Shown here piece by piece: positions 20,334 through 34,400 of a DNA stretch of 64,000 nt. The stretch comes from Ptiloglossa arizonensis (lineage: Eukaryota > Arthropoda > Insecta > Hymenoptera > Colletidae). Positions within the stretch are counted from its first letter, which is position 1. Each line of letters opens with the position of its first letter. The stretch is taken from NCBI RefSeq assembly GCF_051014685.1, contig NW_027478401.1:1116001-1180000 (forward strand), in the 5' to 3' direction. Below the pieces are notes generated by a model, which saw only the letters and a program-made list of their open reading frames with translations, made no database searches and was not told where the DNA came from. Both the position numbers and the translations under genes were made by a program.

Positions 20334-23300
20334 GGCCTAGGGGAAAAATACACATACCGTTGTAATCGGGCGAGTTTCTGCTTTCAGATGCAACAGGAAT
20401 TTCTCGAGTTCGTCATTCCGTTCGCGAGATATGGGAGTTCAAAGTTAAGGAATGCTTGAGAAACCATCAAAATTTTCACAAGTCTGATACTCGAAACCAA
20501 TAACTACATTGGCCTAGGGCAAAAATGCACATACTGTTGAAATCGGGCGAGTTTCTGCTTTCAGATGCAATAGGAAATTCTCGAGTTCGTCAATCCGTTC
20601 GCGAGATTGGGGAGTTTGAAGTTAAGGAATGGTTGAGAAACCATCAAAATTTTCGCAAGTCTGATACTCGAAACCAATAACTACAAAGGCAGAGGGGAAA
20701 AATGCACATACCTTTGTAATCGGGCGAATTTCCACTTTCAGATGCAACAGGAATTTCTCGAGTCCGACATTCCGTTCGCGAGATATGGTAGTTTGTAGTT
20801 AAGGAATGGTTGAGAAACCATCAAAATTATCGCAAGTCTGATACTCGAAACCAATAACTACAATGGCCTAGGGGAAAATACACATACGGTTGTAATCGGG
20901 CGAGTTTCTGCTGTCAGATGCAACAGGAATTTCTCGAGTTCGTCAATCCGTTCACTAGATATGGGAGTTTGAAGTTAAGGAATGCTTGAGAAACCATCAA
21001 AATTTTCGCAAGTCTGATACTCGAAACCAATAACTACAATGGCCTAGGGGAAAAATGCACATTCCGTTGAAAGCGGGCGAGTTTCTGCTTTCAGATGCAA
21101 TAGGAAATTCTCGAGTTCGTCAATCCATTCGCGAGATATGGTGGTTTGAAGTTAAGGAATGGTTGAGAAACCATCAAAATTTTCGCAAGTCTGATACTCG
21201 AAACCAATAACTACAATGGCCTAGGGGAAAAATACACTTACCGTTGTAATCGGGCGAGTTTCTGCTTTCAGATGCAACAGGAATTTCTCGAGTTCGTCAT
21301 TCCGTTCGCGAGATATGGGAGTTCAAAGTTAAGGAATGCTTGAGAAACCATCAAAATTTTCGCAAGTCTGATACTCGAAACCAATAACTACAATGGCCTA
21401 GGGGAAAAATACACATACCGTTGTAATCGGGCGAGTTTCTGCTTTCAGATGCAACAGGAATTTCTCGAGTTCGTCATTCCGTTCGCGAGATATGGGTGTT
21501 CAAAGTTAAGGAATGCTTGAGAAACCATCAAAATTTTCGCAAGTCTGATACTCGAAACCAATAACTACATTGGCCTAGGGCAAAAATGCACATACCGTTG
21601 AAATCGGGCGAGTTTCTGCTTTCAGATGCAATAGGAAATTCTCGAGTTCGTCAATCCGTTCGCGAGATTGGGGAGTTTGAAGTTAAGGAATGGTTGAGAA
21701 ACCATCAAAATTTTCGCAAGTCTGATACTCGAAACCAATAACTACAAAGGCAGAGGGGAAAAATGCACATACCTTTGTAATCGGGCGAATTTCCATTTTC
21801 AGATGCAACAGGAATTTCTCGTGTCCGACATTCCGTTCGCGAGATATGGTAGTTTGTAGTTAAGGAATGGTTGAGAAACCATCAAAATTATCGCAAGTCT
21901 GATACTCGAAACCAATAACTACAATGGCCTAGGTGAAAATACACATACGGTTGTAATCGGGCGAGTTTCTGCTGTCAGATGCAACAGGAATTTCTCGAGT
22001 TCGTCAATCCGTTCACTAGATATGGGAGTTTGAAGTTAAGGAATGGTTGAGAAACCATCAAAATTTTCGCAAGTCTGATACTCGAAACCAATAACTACAA
22101 TGGCCTAGGGGAAAAATACCCATACCGTTGTAATCGGGCGAGTTTCTGCTGCCAGATGCAACAGGAATTTCTCGAGTTCGTCAATCCGTTCGCGAGATAT
22201 GGGAGTTCAAATTTAAGGAATGCTTGAGAAACCATCAAAATTTTCGCAAGTCTGATACTCGAAACCAATAACTACAAAGGCATAGGGGAAAAATGCACAT
22301 ACCTTTGTAATCGGGCGAATTTCCACTTTCAGATGCAACAGGAATTTCTCGAGTTCGACATTCCGTTCGCGAGATATGGGAGTTTGAAGTTAAGGAATGG
22401 TTGAGAAACCATAAAAATTTTCGCAATTCTGATGCTAGAAACCAATAACTACAATGGCCTAGGGGGAAAATACACATACCGTTGTAATCGGGCGAGTTTC
22501 TGCTTTCAGATGCAATAGGAAATTCTCGAGTTCGTCAATCCGTTCGCGAGATTGGGGAGTTTGAAGTTAAGGAATGGTTGAGAAACCATCAAAATTTTCG
22601 CAAGTCTGATACTCGAAACCAATAACTACATTGGCCTAGGGCAAAAATGCACATACCGTTGAAATCGGGCGAGTTTCTGCTTTCAGATGCAATAGGAAAT
22701 TCTCGAGTTCGTCAATCCGTTCGCGAGATTGGGGAGTTTGAAGTTAAGGAATGGTTGAGAAACCATCAAAATTTTCGCAAGTCTGATACTCGAAACCAAT
22801 AACTACAAAGGCAGAGGGGAAAAATGCACATACCTTTGTAATCGGGCGAATTTCCACTTTCAGATGCAACAGGAATTTCTCGAGTCCGACATTCCGTTCG
22901 CGAGATATGGTAGTTTGTAGTTAAGGAATGGTTGAGAAACCATCAAAATTATCGCAAGTCTGATACTCGAAACCAATAACTACAATGGCCTAGGGGAAAA
23001 TACACATACGGTTGTAATCGGGCGAGTTTCTGCTGTCAGATGCAACAGGAATTTCTCGAGTTCGTCAATCCGTTCACTAGATATGGGAGTTTGAAGTTAA
23101 GGAATGCTTGAGAAACTATCAAAATTTTCGCAAGTCTGATACTCGAAACCAATAACTACAATGGCCTAGGGGAAAAATACCCATACCGTTGTAATCGGGC
23201 GAGTTTCTGCTGCCAGATGCAACAGGAATTTCTCGAGTTCGTCAATCCGTTCACGAGATATGGGAGTTTGAAGTTAAGGAATGCTTGAGAAACCATCAAA

Positions 23301-23700
23301 ATTATCGCAAGTCTGATACTCGAAACCAATAACTACAATGGCCTAGGGGAAAAATACACATACCGTTGTAATCGGGCGAGTTTCTGCTGTCAGATGCAAC
23401 AGGAATTTCTCGAGTTCGTCAATCCGTTCGCGAGATATGGGAGATTGAAGTTAAGGAATGCTTGAGAAACCATCAAAATTTTCGCAACTCTGATACTCGA
23501 AACCAATATCTACAAAGGCATAGGGGAAAAATGCACATACCTTTGTAATCGGGCGAATTTCCACTTTCAGATGCAACAGGATTTTCTCGAGTTCGTCAAT
23601 CCGTTCGCGAGATATGGGAGTTCGAAGTTAAGGAACGCTTGAGAAACCATCAAAATTTTCGCAAGTCTGATACTCGAAACCAATAACTACATTGGCCTAG
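20334..23700 (+). repeat. Imperfect 6-monomer higher-order repeat, about 1061-bp unit
   Basis: The GGCAGAGG variant of the CCTAGG site recurs at 20688, 21749 and 22810, and CACATACGGTTG recurs at 20881, 21942 and 23003, all at 1061-bp spacing. Middle monomers of the unit (GATTGGGGAG, GGCAGAGG and CATACGG variants) are kept in all three units. The first monomer is shared only by units 1 and 2, and the fifth only by units 2 and 3. The order is therefore real but has been reshuffled. No gene is visible. Confidence 0.85.
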
Positions 23701-25860
23701 GGCAAAAATGCACATACCGTTGAAATCGGGCGAGTTTCTGCTGTCAGATGCAACAGGAATTTCTCGAGTTCGTCAATCCGTTCGCGAGATATGGGAGTTT
23801 GAAGTTAAGGAATGCTTGAGAAACCATCAAAATGTTCGCAACTCTGATACTCGAAACCAATATCTACAAAGGCATAGGGGAAAAATGCACATACCTTTGT
23901 AATCGGGCGAATTTCCACTTTCAGATGCAACAGGAATTTCTCGAGTTCGACATTCCGTTCGCGAGATATGGGAGTTTGAAGTTAAGGAATGGTTGAGAAA
24001 CCATAAAAATTTTCGCAATTCTGATGCTAGAAACCAATAACTACAATGGCCTAGGGGGAAAATACACATACCGTTGTAATCGGGCGAGTTTCTGCTTTCA
24101 GATGCAGCAGGAATTTCTCGAGTTCGTCAATCCGTTCGCGAGATATGGGAGTTTGAAGTTATGGAATGCTTGAGAAACAATCAAAATTTTCGCAACTCTG
24201 ATACTCGAAACCAATAACTACAACGGCCTAGGGGGAAAATACACACACCATTGTAATCGTGCGAGTTTCTACTTTCAGATGCAACAGGATTTTCTCGAGT
24301 TCGTCATTCCGTTCCCGAGATAAGGGAGTTTGAAGTTAAGGAATGGTTGAGAAACCATCACAATTTTTGCAAGTCTGATACTCAAAACCAATAACTACAA
24401 AGGCAGAGGGGAAAAATGCACATACCTTTGTAATCGGGCGAATTTCCACTTTCAGATGCAACAGGAATTTCTCGAGTTCGACATTCCGTTCGCGAGATAT
24501 GGGAGTTTGAAGTTAAGGAATGGTTGAGAAACCATAAAAATTTTCGCAATTCTGATGCTAGAAACCAATAACTACAATGGCCTAGGGGGAAAATACACAT
24601 ACCGTTGTAATCGGGCGAGTTTCTGCTTTCAGATGCAGCAGGAATTTCTCGAGTTCGTCAATCCGTTCGCGAGATATGGGAGTTTGAAGTTATGGAATGC
24701 TTGAGAAACAATCAAAATTTTCGCAACTCTGATACTCGAAACCAATAACTACAACGGCCTAGGGGGAAAATACACACACCATTGTAATCGTGCGCGTTTC
24801 TACTTTCAGATGCAACAGGATTTTCTCGAGTTCGTCAATCCGTTCGCGAGATATGGGAGTTCGAAGTTAAGGAACGCTTGAGAAACCATCAAAATTTTCG
24901 CAAGTCTGATACTCGAAACCAATAACTACATTGGCCTAGGGCAAAAATGCACATACCGTTGAAATCGGGCGAGTTTCTGCTGTCAGATGCAACAGGAATT
25001 TCTCGAGTTCGTCAATCCGTTCGCGAGATATGGGAGTTTGAAGTTAAGGAATGCTTGAGAAACCATCAAAATTTTCGCAACTCTGATACTCGAAACCAAT
25101 ATCTACAAAGGCATAGGGGAAAAATGCACATACCTTTGTAATCGGGCGAATTTCCACTTTCAGATGCAACAGGAATTTCTCGAGTTCGACATTCCGTTCG
25201 CGAGATATGGGAGTTTGAAGTTAAGGAATGGTTGAGAAACCATAAAAATTTTCGCAATTCTGATGCTAGAAACCAATAACTACAATGGCCTAGGGGGAAA
25301 ATACACATACCGTTGTAATCGGGCGAGTTTCTGCTTTCAGATGCAGCAGGAATTTCTCGAGTTCGTCAATCCGTTCGCGAGATATGGGAGTTTGAAGTTA
25401 TGGAATGCTTGAGAAACAATCAAAATTTTCGCAACTCTGATACTCGAAACCAATAACTACAACGGCCTAGGGGGAAAATACACACACCATTGTAATCGTG
25501 CGAGTTTCTACTTTCAGATGCAACAGGATTTTCTCGAGTTCGTCATTCCGTTCCCGAGATAAGGGAGTTTGAAGTTAAGGAATGGTTGAGAAACCATCAA
25601 AATTTTTGCAAGTCTGATACTCGAAACCAATAACTACAAAGGCAGAGGGGAAAAATGCACATACCTTTGTAATCGGGCGAATTTCCACTTTCAGATGCAA
25701 CAGGAATTTCTCGAGTTCGACATTCCGTTCGCGAGATATGGGAGTTTGAAGATAAGGAATGGTTGAGAAACCATCAAAATTTTCACAATTCTGATGCTAG
25801 AAACCAATAACTACAATTGCCTAGGGGAAAAATACACATACCGTTGTAATCGGGCGAGTT
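23701..25860 (+). repeat. Satellite block with 7-monomer (1239-bp) duplication
   Basis: Sequence from about 23700 to 24220 recurs from about 24939 to 25460 with very few differences, a spacing of 1239 bp or seven monomers. A third partial copy at about 24400-24780 lies three monomers (531 bp) after the first. Shared markers are CCAATATCTACAAAGGCATAG and the GTTATGGAATGC variant, which loses the TTAA. No gene is visible. Confidence 0.87.
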
Positions 25861-28430
25861 TCTGCTTTCAGATGCAATAGGAAATTCTCGAGTTCGTCAA
25901 TCCGTTCGCGAGATTAGGGAGTTTGAAGTTAAGGAATGGTTGAGAAACCATCAAAATTTTCGCTAGTCTGATACTCGAAACCAATAACTACAAAGGCCAA
26001 GGGGAAAAATACACATGCCGTTGTAATCGGGCGAGTTTCTACTTTCAGATGCAACAGGAATTTCTCGAGTTCGTCAATCCGTTCGCGAGAAATGGTAGTT
26101 TGAAGTTATGGAATGGCTGAGAAACCATCAAAATTTTCGCAAGTCTGATACTCGAAACCAATATCTACACAGGCCTAGGGGAAAAATTCACATACCATTG
26201 TAATCAGGCGAGTTTCGACTTTCACATGCAACAGGAATTTCTCGAGTTCGTCAATCCGTTCGCGAGATATGGGAGTTTGAAGTTAAGGAATGCTTGAGAA
26301 ACCGTCAAAATTTTCGCTGGTCTGATACTCGAAACCAATAACTACTATGGCCTAGGGCAAAAATACACGTACCTTTGTAATCGGGCGAGATTCCACATTC
26401 AGATGCAACAGGAATTTCACGAGTTCGTCTATCCGTTCCCGAGATATGGGAGGTTGAATTTAAGGAATGGTTGAGAAACCATTAAAATTTTCGCAAGTCT
26501 GATACTCGGGACCAATAACTACAAAGGCCTAGGGGGAAAACACACATATCTTTGTAATCGTGCGAGTTTCTACTTTCAGATGCAACAGGATTTTCTCGAG
26601 TTCGTCATTCCGTTCCCGAGATATGGGAGTTTGAAGTTAAGGAATGGTTGAGAAACCATCAAAATTTTTGCAAGTCTGATACTCGAAACCAATAACTACA
26701 AAGGCAGAGGGGAAAAATGCACATACCTTTGTAATCGGGCGAATTTCCACTTTCAGATGCAACAGGAATTTCTCGAGTTCGACATTCCGTTCGCGAGATA
26801 TGGGAGTTTGAAGTTAAGGAATGGTTGAGAAACCATCAAAATTTTCACAATTCTGATGCTAGAAACCAATAACTACAATTGCCTAGGGGAAAAATACACA
26901 TACCGTTGTAATCGGGCGAGTTTCTGCTTTCAGATGCAATAGGAAATTCTCGAGTTCGTCAATCCGTTCGCGAGATTAGGGAGTTTGAAGTTAAGGAATG
27001 GTTGAGAAACCATCAAAATTTTCGCTAGTCTGATACTCGAAACCAATATCTACACAGGCCTAGGGGAAAAATTCACATACCATTGTAATCAGGCGAGTTT
27101 CGACTTTCACATGCAACAGGAATTTCTCGAGTTCGTCAATCCGTTCGCGAGATATGGGAGTTTGAAGTTAAGGAATGCTTGAGAAACCGTCAAAATTTTC
27201 GCTGGTCTGATACTCGAAACCAATAACTACTATGGCCTAGGGCAAAAATACACGTACCTTTGTAATCGGGCGAGATTCCACATTCAGATGCAACAGGAAT
27301 TTCACGAGTTCGTCTATCCGTTCCCGAGATATGGGAGGTTGAATTTAAGGAATGGTTGAGAAACCATCAAAATTTTCGCAAGTCTGATACTCGGGACCAA
27401 TAACTACAAAGGCCTAGGGGGAAAACACACATATCTTTGTAATCGGGCGAGTTTCTGCTTTCAGATGCAACAGGAATTTCTCGAGTTCGTCAATCCGTTC
27501 GCGAGATATGGGAGTTTGAAGCTAAGGAATGGTTGAGAAACCATCAAAATTTTCGCAAGTCTGATACTCGAAACCAATAACTACAAAGGCATAGGGGACA
27601 AATGCACATACCTTTGTAATCGGGCGAGTTTCCACTTTCAGATGCAACAGGAATTTCTCGAGTTCGACATTCCGTTCGCGAGATATGGGAGTTTGAAGTT
27701 AAGGAATGGTTGAGAAACCATCAAAATTTTCGCTAGTCTGATACTCGAAACCAATATCTACACAGGCCTAGGGGAAAAATTCACATACCATTGTAATCAG
27801 GCGAGTTTCGACTTTCACATGCAACAGGAATTTCTCGAGTTCGTCAATCCGTTCGCGAGATATGGGAGTTTGAAGTTAAGGAATGCTTGAGAAACCGTCA
27901 AAATTTTCGCTGGTCTGATACTCGAAACCAATAACTACTATGGCCTAGGGCAAAAATACACGTACCTTTGTAATCGGGCGAGATTCCACATTCAGATGCA
28001 ACAGGAATTTCACGAGTTCGTCTATCCGTTCCCGAGATATGGGAGGTTGAATTTAAGGAATGGTTGAGAAACCATCAAAATTTTCGCAAGTCTGATACTC
28101 GGGACCAATAACTACAAAGGCCTAGGGGGAAAACACACATATCTTTGTAATCGGGCGAGTTTCTGCTTTCAGATGCAACAGGAATTTCTCGAGTTCGTCA
28201 ATCCGTTCGCGAGATATGGGAGTTTGAAGCTAAGGAATGGTTGAGAAACCATCAAAATTTTCGCAAATCTGATACTCGAAACCAATAACTACAAAGGCAT
28301 AGGGGACAAATGCACATACCTTTGTAATCGGGCGAGTTTCCACTTTCAGATGCAACAGGAATTTCTCGAGTTCGACATTCCGTTCGCGAGATATGGGAGT
28401 TTGAAGTTAAGGAATGGTTGAGAAACCATC
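25861..28430 (+). repeat. Satellite block with 4-monomer (708-bp) tandem duplication
   Basis: The marker ATATCTACACAGGCC begins at 26161, 27046 and 27754, five and four monomers apart. The 27046-27750 and 27754-28400 segments are almost identical tandem copies. They share AATCAGGCGAG, GAAACCGTCAAAA, GATTCCACATTCAG and GAAGCTAAGG. No gene is visible. Confidence 0.88.
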
Positions 28431-31400
28431 AAAATTTTCGCAAGTCTGATACTCGAAACCAATAACTACTATGGCCTAGGGCAAAAATGCACATACCGTT
28501 GAAATCGGGCGAGTTTCTGCATTCAGATGCAAAAGGAATTTCTCGAGTTCGTCAATCCGTTCGCGAGATATGGGAGTTTGAAGTTAAGGAATGGTTGAGA
28601 AACCTCCAAAATTTTCCCTGGTCTGATACCCGAAACCAATAACTGGAATGGCCTAAGTCAAAAATACACGTACCGTTGTAATCGGGCGAGTTTCTGCTTT
28701 CAGATGCAATAGGAAATTCTCGAGTTCGTCAATCCGTTCGCGAGATATGGGAGTTTGAAGTTAAGGAATGGTTGAGAAACCATCAAAATTTTCGCAAGTC
28801 TGATACTCGAAACCAATAACTACTATGGCCTAGGGTAAAAATACACGTACCGTTGTAATCGGGCGAGTTTCTGCTTTCAGATGCAATACGAAATTCTCGA
28901 GTTCGTCAATCCATTCGCGAGATATGGTAGTTTGAAATTAAGGAATGTTTGAGAAACCATCAAAATTTTCGCAATTCTGATACTCGGGACCAATAACTAC
29001 AAAGGCCTAGGGGGAAAACACACATATCTTTGTAATCGGGCGAGTTTCTGCTTTCACATGCAACAGGAATTTCTCGAGTTCGTCAATCCGTTCGCGAGAT
29101 ATGGGTGTTTGAAATTAAGGAATGCTTGAGAAACCATCAAAATTTTCGCTGGTCTGATACTCGAAACCAATAACTACTATGGCCTAGGGCAAAAATACAC
29201 GTACATTTGTAATCGGGCGAGATTCCACATTCAGATGCAACAGGAATTTCTCGAGTTCGTCTATCCGTTCACGAGATATGGGAGGTTGAATTTAAGGAAT
29301 GGTTGAGAAACCATCAAAATTTTCGCAAGTCTGATACTCGGGACCAATAACTACAAAGGCCTGGGGGGAAAACACACATACCTTTGTAATCGGGCGAGTT
29401 TCTGCTTTCAGATGCAACAGGAATTTCTCGAGTTCGCCAATCCGTTCGCGAGATATGGGAGTTTGAAGTTAAGGAATGCTTGAGAAACCAACAAAATTTT
29501 CGCAAGGCTGATACGCGAAACCAATAACTACTATGGCCTAGGGCAAAAATGCACATACCGTTGAAATTGGGCGAGTTTCTGCTTTCAGATGCAATAGGAA
29601 ATTCTCGAGTTCGTCAATCCGTTCGCGAGAGTAGGGAGTTTGAAGTTAAGGAATGGTTGAAAAACCATCAAAATTTTCGCTAGTCTGATACTCGAAACCA
29701 ATAACTACAAAGGCCTAGGCGAAAAATACACGTACCTTTGTAATCGGGCGAGATTCCACATTCAGATGCAACAGGAATTTCTCTAGTTCGTCTATCCGTT
29801 CGCGAGATATGGGAGGTTGAATTTAAGGAATGGTTGAGAAACCATCAAAATTTTCGCAACTCTGATGCTAGAAACCAATAACTACAATGGCCTAGAGGAA
29901 AAATGCACATACCTTTGTAATCGGGCGAGTTTCCAATTTCAGATGCAACAGGAATTTCTCGAGTTCGTCATTCCGTTCGCGAGACATGGGAGTTTGAAGT
30001 TAAGGAATGCTTGAGAAACCATCAAAATTTTCGCAAGTCTGATACTCGAAACCATAACTACAAAGTCATAGGGGAAACATGCACATACCTTTGTAATCGG
30101 GCGAGTTTCCACTTTCAGATGCAACAGGAATTTCTGGAGTTCGACATTCCGTTCGCGAGATATGGGAGTTTGAAGTTAAGGAATGGTTGAGAAACCATCA
30201 AAATTTTCGCAATTCTCATGCTAGAAACCAATAACTACAATGGCCTAGGGGAAAAATGCACATACCGTTGTAATCGGACGAGATTCTGCTTTCAGATGCA
30301 ACAGGAATTTCTCGAGTTCGACATTCCGTTCGCGAGATATGGGAGTTTGAATTTAAGAAATGGTTGAGAAACCATAAAAATTTTCGCAAGTCTGATACTC
30401 GAAACCAATAACTACAATGGCCTAGGCCAAAAATGCACATACCGTTGAAATCGGGCGAGTTTCTGCTTTCAGATGCCACAGGAATTTCTCGAGTTCGTCA
30501 ATCCGTTCGCGAGATATGGGAGTTTGAAGTTAAGGAATGGTTCAGAAACCTCCAAAATTTTCGCTGGTCTGATACTCGAAACCAATAACTGGAATGGCCT
30601 AGACTAAAAATACACGTACCGTTGTAATCGGGCGTGTTTCTGCTTTCAGGTGCAAAAGGAAATTCTCGAGTTCGTCAATCCATTCGCGAGGTATGGTAGT
30701 TTGATGTTAAGGAATTGGAGAGACACCATCAAAATTTTCGCAATTCTGATGCTAGAAACCAATAACTACAATGGCCTAGGGGAAAAATACACGTACCGTT
30801 GTAATCGGGCGAGTTTCGGCTTCCAGATGCAATAGGAAATTCTCGAGTTCGTCAATCCGTTCGCGAGATATGGGAGTTTGAAGTTAAGGAATGGTTGAGA
30901 AACCATCACAATTTTCGCAAGTCTGATACTCGAAACCAATAACTACTATGGCCTAGGGTAAAAATACACGTACGGTTGTGATCGGGCTAGTTTCTCCTTT
31001 CAGATGCAATAGGAAATTCTCGAGTTCGTCGATCCATTCGCCAGATATGGTAGTTTGAAATTGAGGAATGGTTGAGAAACCATCAAAATTTTCGCTAGTC
31101 TGTTACTCGAAACCAATATCTACACAGGCCTAGGGGAAAAATTCACATACCGTTGTAATCAGGCGAGTTTCGACTTTCACATGCAACAGGAATTTCTCGA
31201 GTTCGTCAATCGGTTCGCGAGATATGGGAGTTTGAAGTTAAGGAATGTTTGAGAAACCGTCAAAATTTTCGCTGGTCTGATACTCGGGACCAATAACTAC
31301 AGAGGCCTAGGAGGAAAACACACATATCTTTGTAATCGGGCGAGTTTCTGCTTTCAGATGCAACAGCAATTTCTCGAGTTCGTCAGTCCGTTCGCGAGAT

Positions 31401-34400
31401 ATGGGAGTTTGAAGTTAAGCAATGGTTGAGAACCCATCAAAATTTTCGCAAGTCTGATACTCGGGACCAATAACTACAATGGCCTAGGGGGAAAACACAC
31501 ATATCTTTGTAATCGGGCGAGTTTCTGCTTTCAGGTGCAATAGGAATTTCTCGAGTTCGTCAGTCCGTTCGCGAGATATGGGAGTTTGAAGTTAAGGAAT
31601 GCTTGAGAAACCATCAAAATTTTCGCAAGGCTGATACGCGAAACCAACAACTACTATGGCCTAGGGCAAAAATGCACATACCGTTGAAATCGGGCGAGTT
31701 TCTGCTTTCAGAGGCAACAGGAATTTCTCGAGTTCGTCAATCCGTTCGCGAGATATGGGAGTTTGAATTTAAGGAATGGTTGAGAATCTTTCAAAATTTT
31801 CGCTGGTCTGATACTCGAAACCAATAACTGGAATGGCCTAGGCTAAAAATACACATACCGTTGTAATCGGGCGTGTTTCTGCTTTCAGGTGCAAAAGGAA
31901 ATTCTCGAGTTCGTCAATCCATTCGCGAGATATGGTAGTTTGGAGTTAAGGAATTGGAGAGACACCATCAAAATTTTCGCAATTCTGATGCTAGAAACCA
32001 ATAACTACAATGGCCTAGGGGAAAAATACACATACCGTTGTAATCGGGCGAGTTTCTGCTTTCAGATGCAAAAGGAATTTCTCGAGTTCGTCAATCCGTT
32101 CGCGAGATATGGGAGTTTGTAGTTAAGGATTGGTTGAGAAACCTCCAAAATTTTCGCTGGTCTGATACTCGAAACCAATAACTGGAATGGCCTAAGTCAA
32201 AAATACACGTACCGTTCTAATCGGGCGAGTTTCTGCTTTCAGATGCAATAGGAAATTCTCGAGTTCGTCAATCCGTTCGCGAGATATGGGAGTTTGAAGT
32301 TAAGGAATGGTTGAGAAACCATCACAATTTTCGCAAGTCTGATACTCGAAACCAATAACTACAAAGGCCTAGGGGAAAAATGCACATACCTTTGTAATCG
32401 AGCGAGTTTCCACTTTCAGATGCAACAGGAATTTCTCGAGTTTGTCATTCCGTTCGCGAGATAAGGGAGTTTGAAGTTAAGGAATGCTTGAGAAACCATC
32501 AACATTTTCGCAAGTCTGATACTCGAAACCAATAACTAATATGACCTAGGGCAAAAATGCACATACCGTTGAAATCGGGCGGGTTTCTGCTTTCAGATGC
32601 AATAGGAAATTCTCGAGTTCGTCAATCCGTTCGCGAGATATGGGGGTTTGAAGTTAAGGAATGCTTGAGAAACCATCAAAATTTTCGCAAGGCTGATACG
32701 CGAAACCAATAACTACTATGGCCTAGGGGGGAAACACACATATCTTTGTAATCGGGCGGGTTTCTGCTTTCACATGCAACAGGAATTTCTCGAGTTCGTC
32801 AATCCGTTCGCGAGATATGGGTGTTTGAAATTAAGGAATGCTTGAGAAACCATCAAAATTTTCGCTGGTCTGATACTCGAAACCAATAACTACTATGGCC
32901 TAGGGCAAAAATACACGTGCATTTGTAATCGGGCGAGATTCCACATTCAGATGCAACAGGAATTTCTCGAGTTCGTCTATCCGTTCACGAGATATGGGAG
33001 GTTGAATTTAAGGAATGGTTGAGAAACCATCAAAATTTTCGCAAGTCTGATACTCCGGACCAATAACTACAAAGGCCTGGGGGGAAAACACACATATCTT
33101 TGTAATCGGGCGAGTTTCTGCTTTCACATGCAACTGGAATTTCTCGAGTTCGTCAATCCGTTCGCGAGATATGGGGGTTTGAAGTTAAGGAATGCTTGAG
33201 AAACCATCAAAATTTTCGCAAGGCTGATACGCGAAACCAATAACTACTATGGCCTAGGGCAAAAATGCACATACCGTTGAAATCGGGCGAGTTTCTGCTT
33301 TCAGATGCAATAGGAAATTCTAAAGTTCGTCAATCCGTTCGCGAGATATGGGAGTTTGAAGTTAAGGAATGCTTGAGAAACCATCAAAATTTTCGCTGGT
33401 CTGATACTCGAAACCAATAACTACTATGGCCTACGGCAAAAATGCACATACCGTTGAAATCGGGCGAGTTTCTGCTTTCAGATGCAATAGGACATTCTTC
33501 AAGTTCGTCAATCCGTTCGCGAGATATGGCAGTTCGAAGTTAAGGAATGGTTGAGAAACCATCAAAATTTTCGCAAGTCTGATACTAGAAACCAATAACT
33601 ACAAAGGCCTAGGGGGAAAACACACATATCTTTGTAATCGGGCGAGTTTCTGCTTTCACATGCAACAGGAATTTCTCGAGTTCGTCAATCCGTTCGCGAG
33701 ATATGGGAGTTTGAAGTTAAGGAATGCTTGAGAAACCATCAAAATTTTCGCTGGTCTGATACTCGAAACAAATAACTACTATGGCCTAGGGCAAAAATGC
33801 ACATACCGTTGAAATCGGGCGAGTTTCTGCTTTCAGATGCAATAGGAAATTCTCAAGTTCGTCAATCCATTCGCGAGATATGGGAGTTTGAAGTTAAGGA
33901 ATGCTAGAGAAACCATCAAAATTTTCGCTGGTCTGATACTCGAAACCAATAACTACTATGGCCTACGGCAAAAATGCACATACCGTTGAAATCGGGCGAG
34001 TTTCGGCTTTCAGATGCAATAGGACATTCTTCAAGTTCGTCAATCCGTTCGCGAGATATGGGAGTTTGAAGTTAAGGAATGGTTGAGAAACCATCAAAAT
34101 TTTCGCAAGTCTGGTACTCGAAACCAATAACTATAATGGCCTAGGGGAAAAATACACATACCGTTGTAATCGGGCGAGTTTCTGCTTTCAGATGCAAAAG
34201 GAATTTCTCGAGTTCGTCAATCCGTTCACGAGATATGGGAGTTTGAAGTTAAGGAATGCTTGAGAAACTATCGAAATTATCGCAAGTCTGATACTCGAAA
34301 CCAATAACTACAAAGGCCTAGGGGAAAAATACACGTACCGTTGTAATCGGGCGAGTTTCTGCTTTCAGATGCAATAGGAAATTCTCGAGTTCGTCAATCC

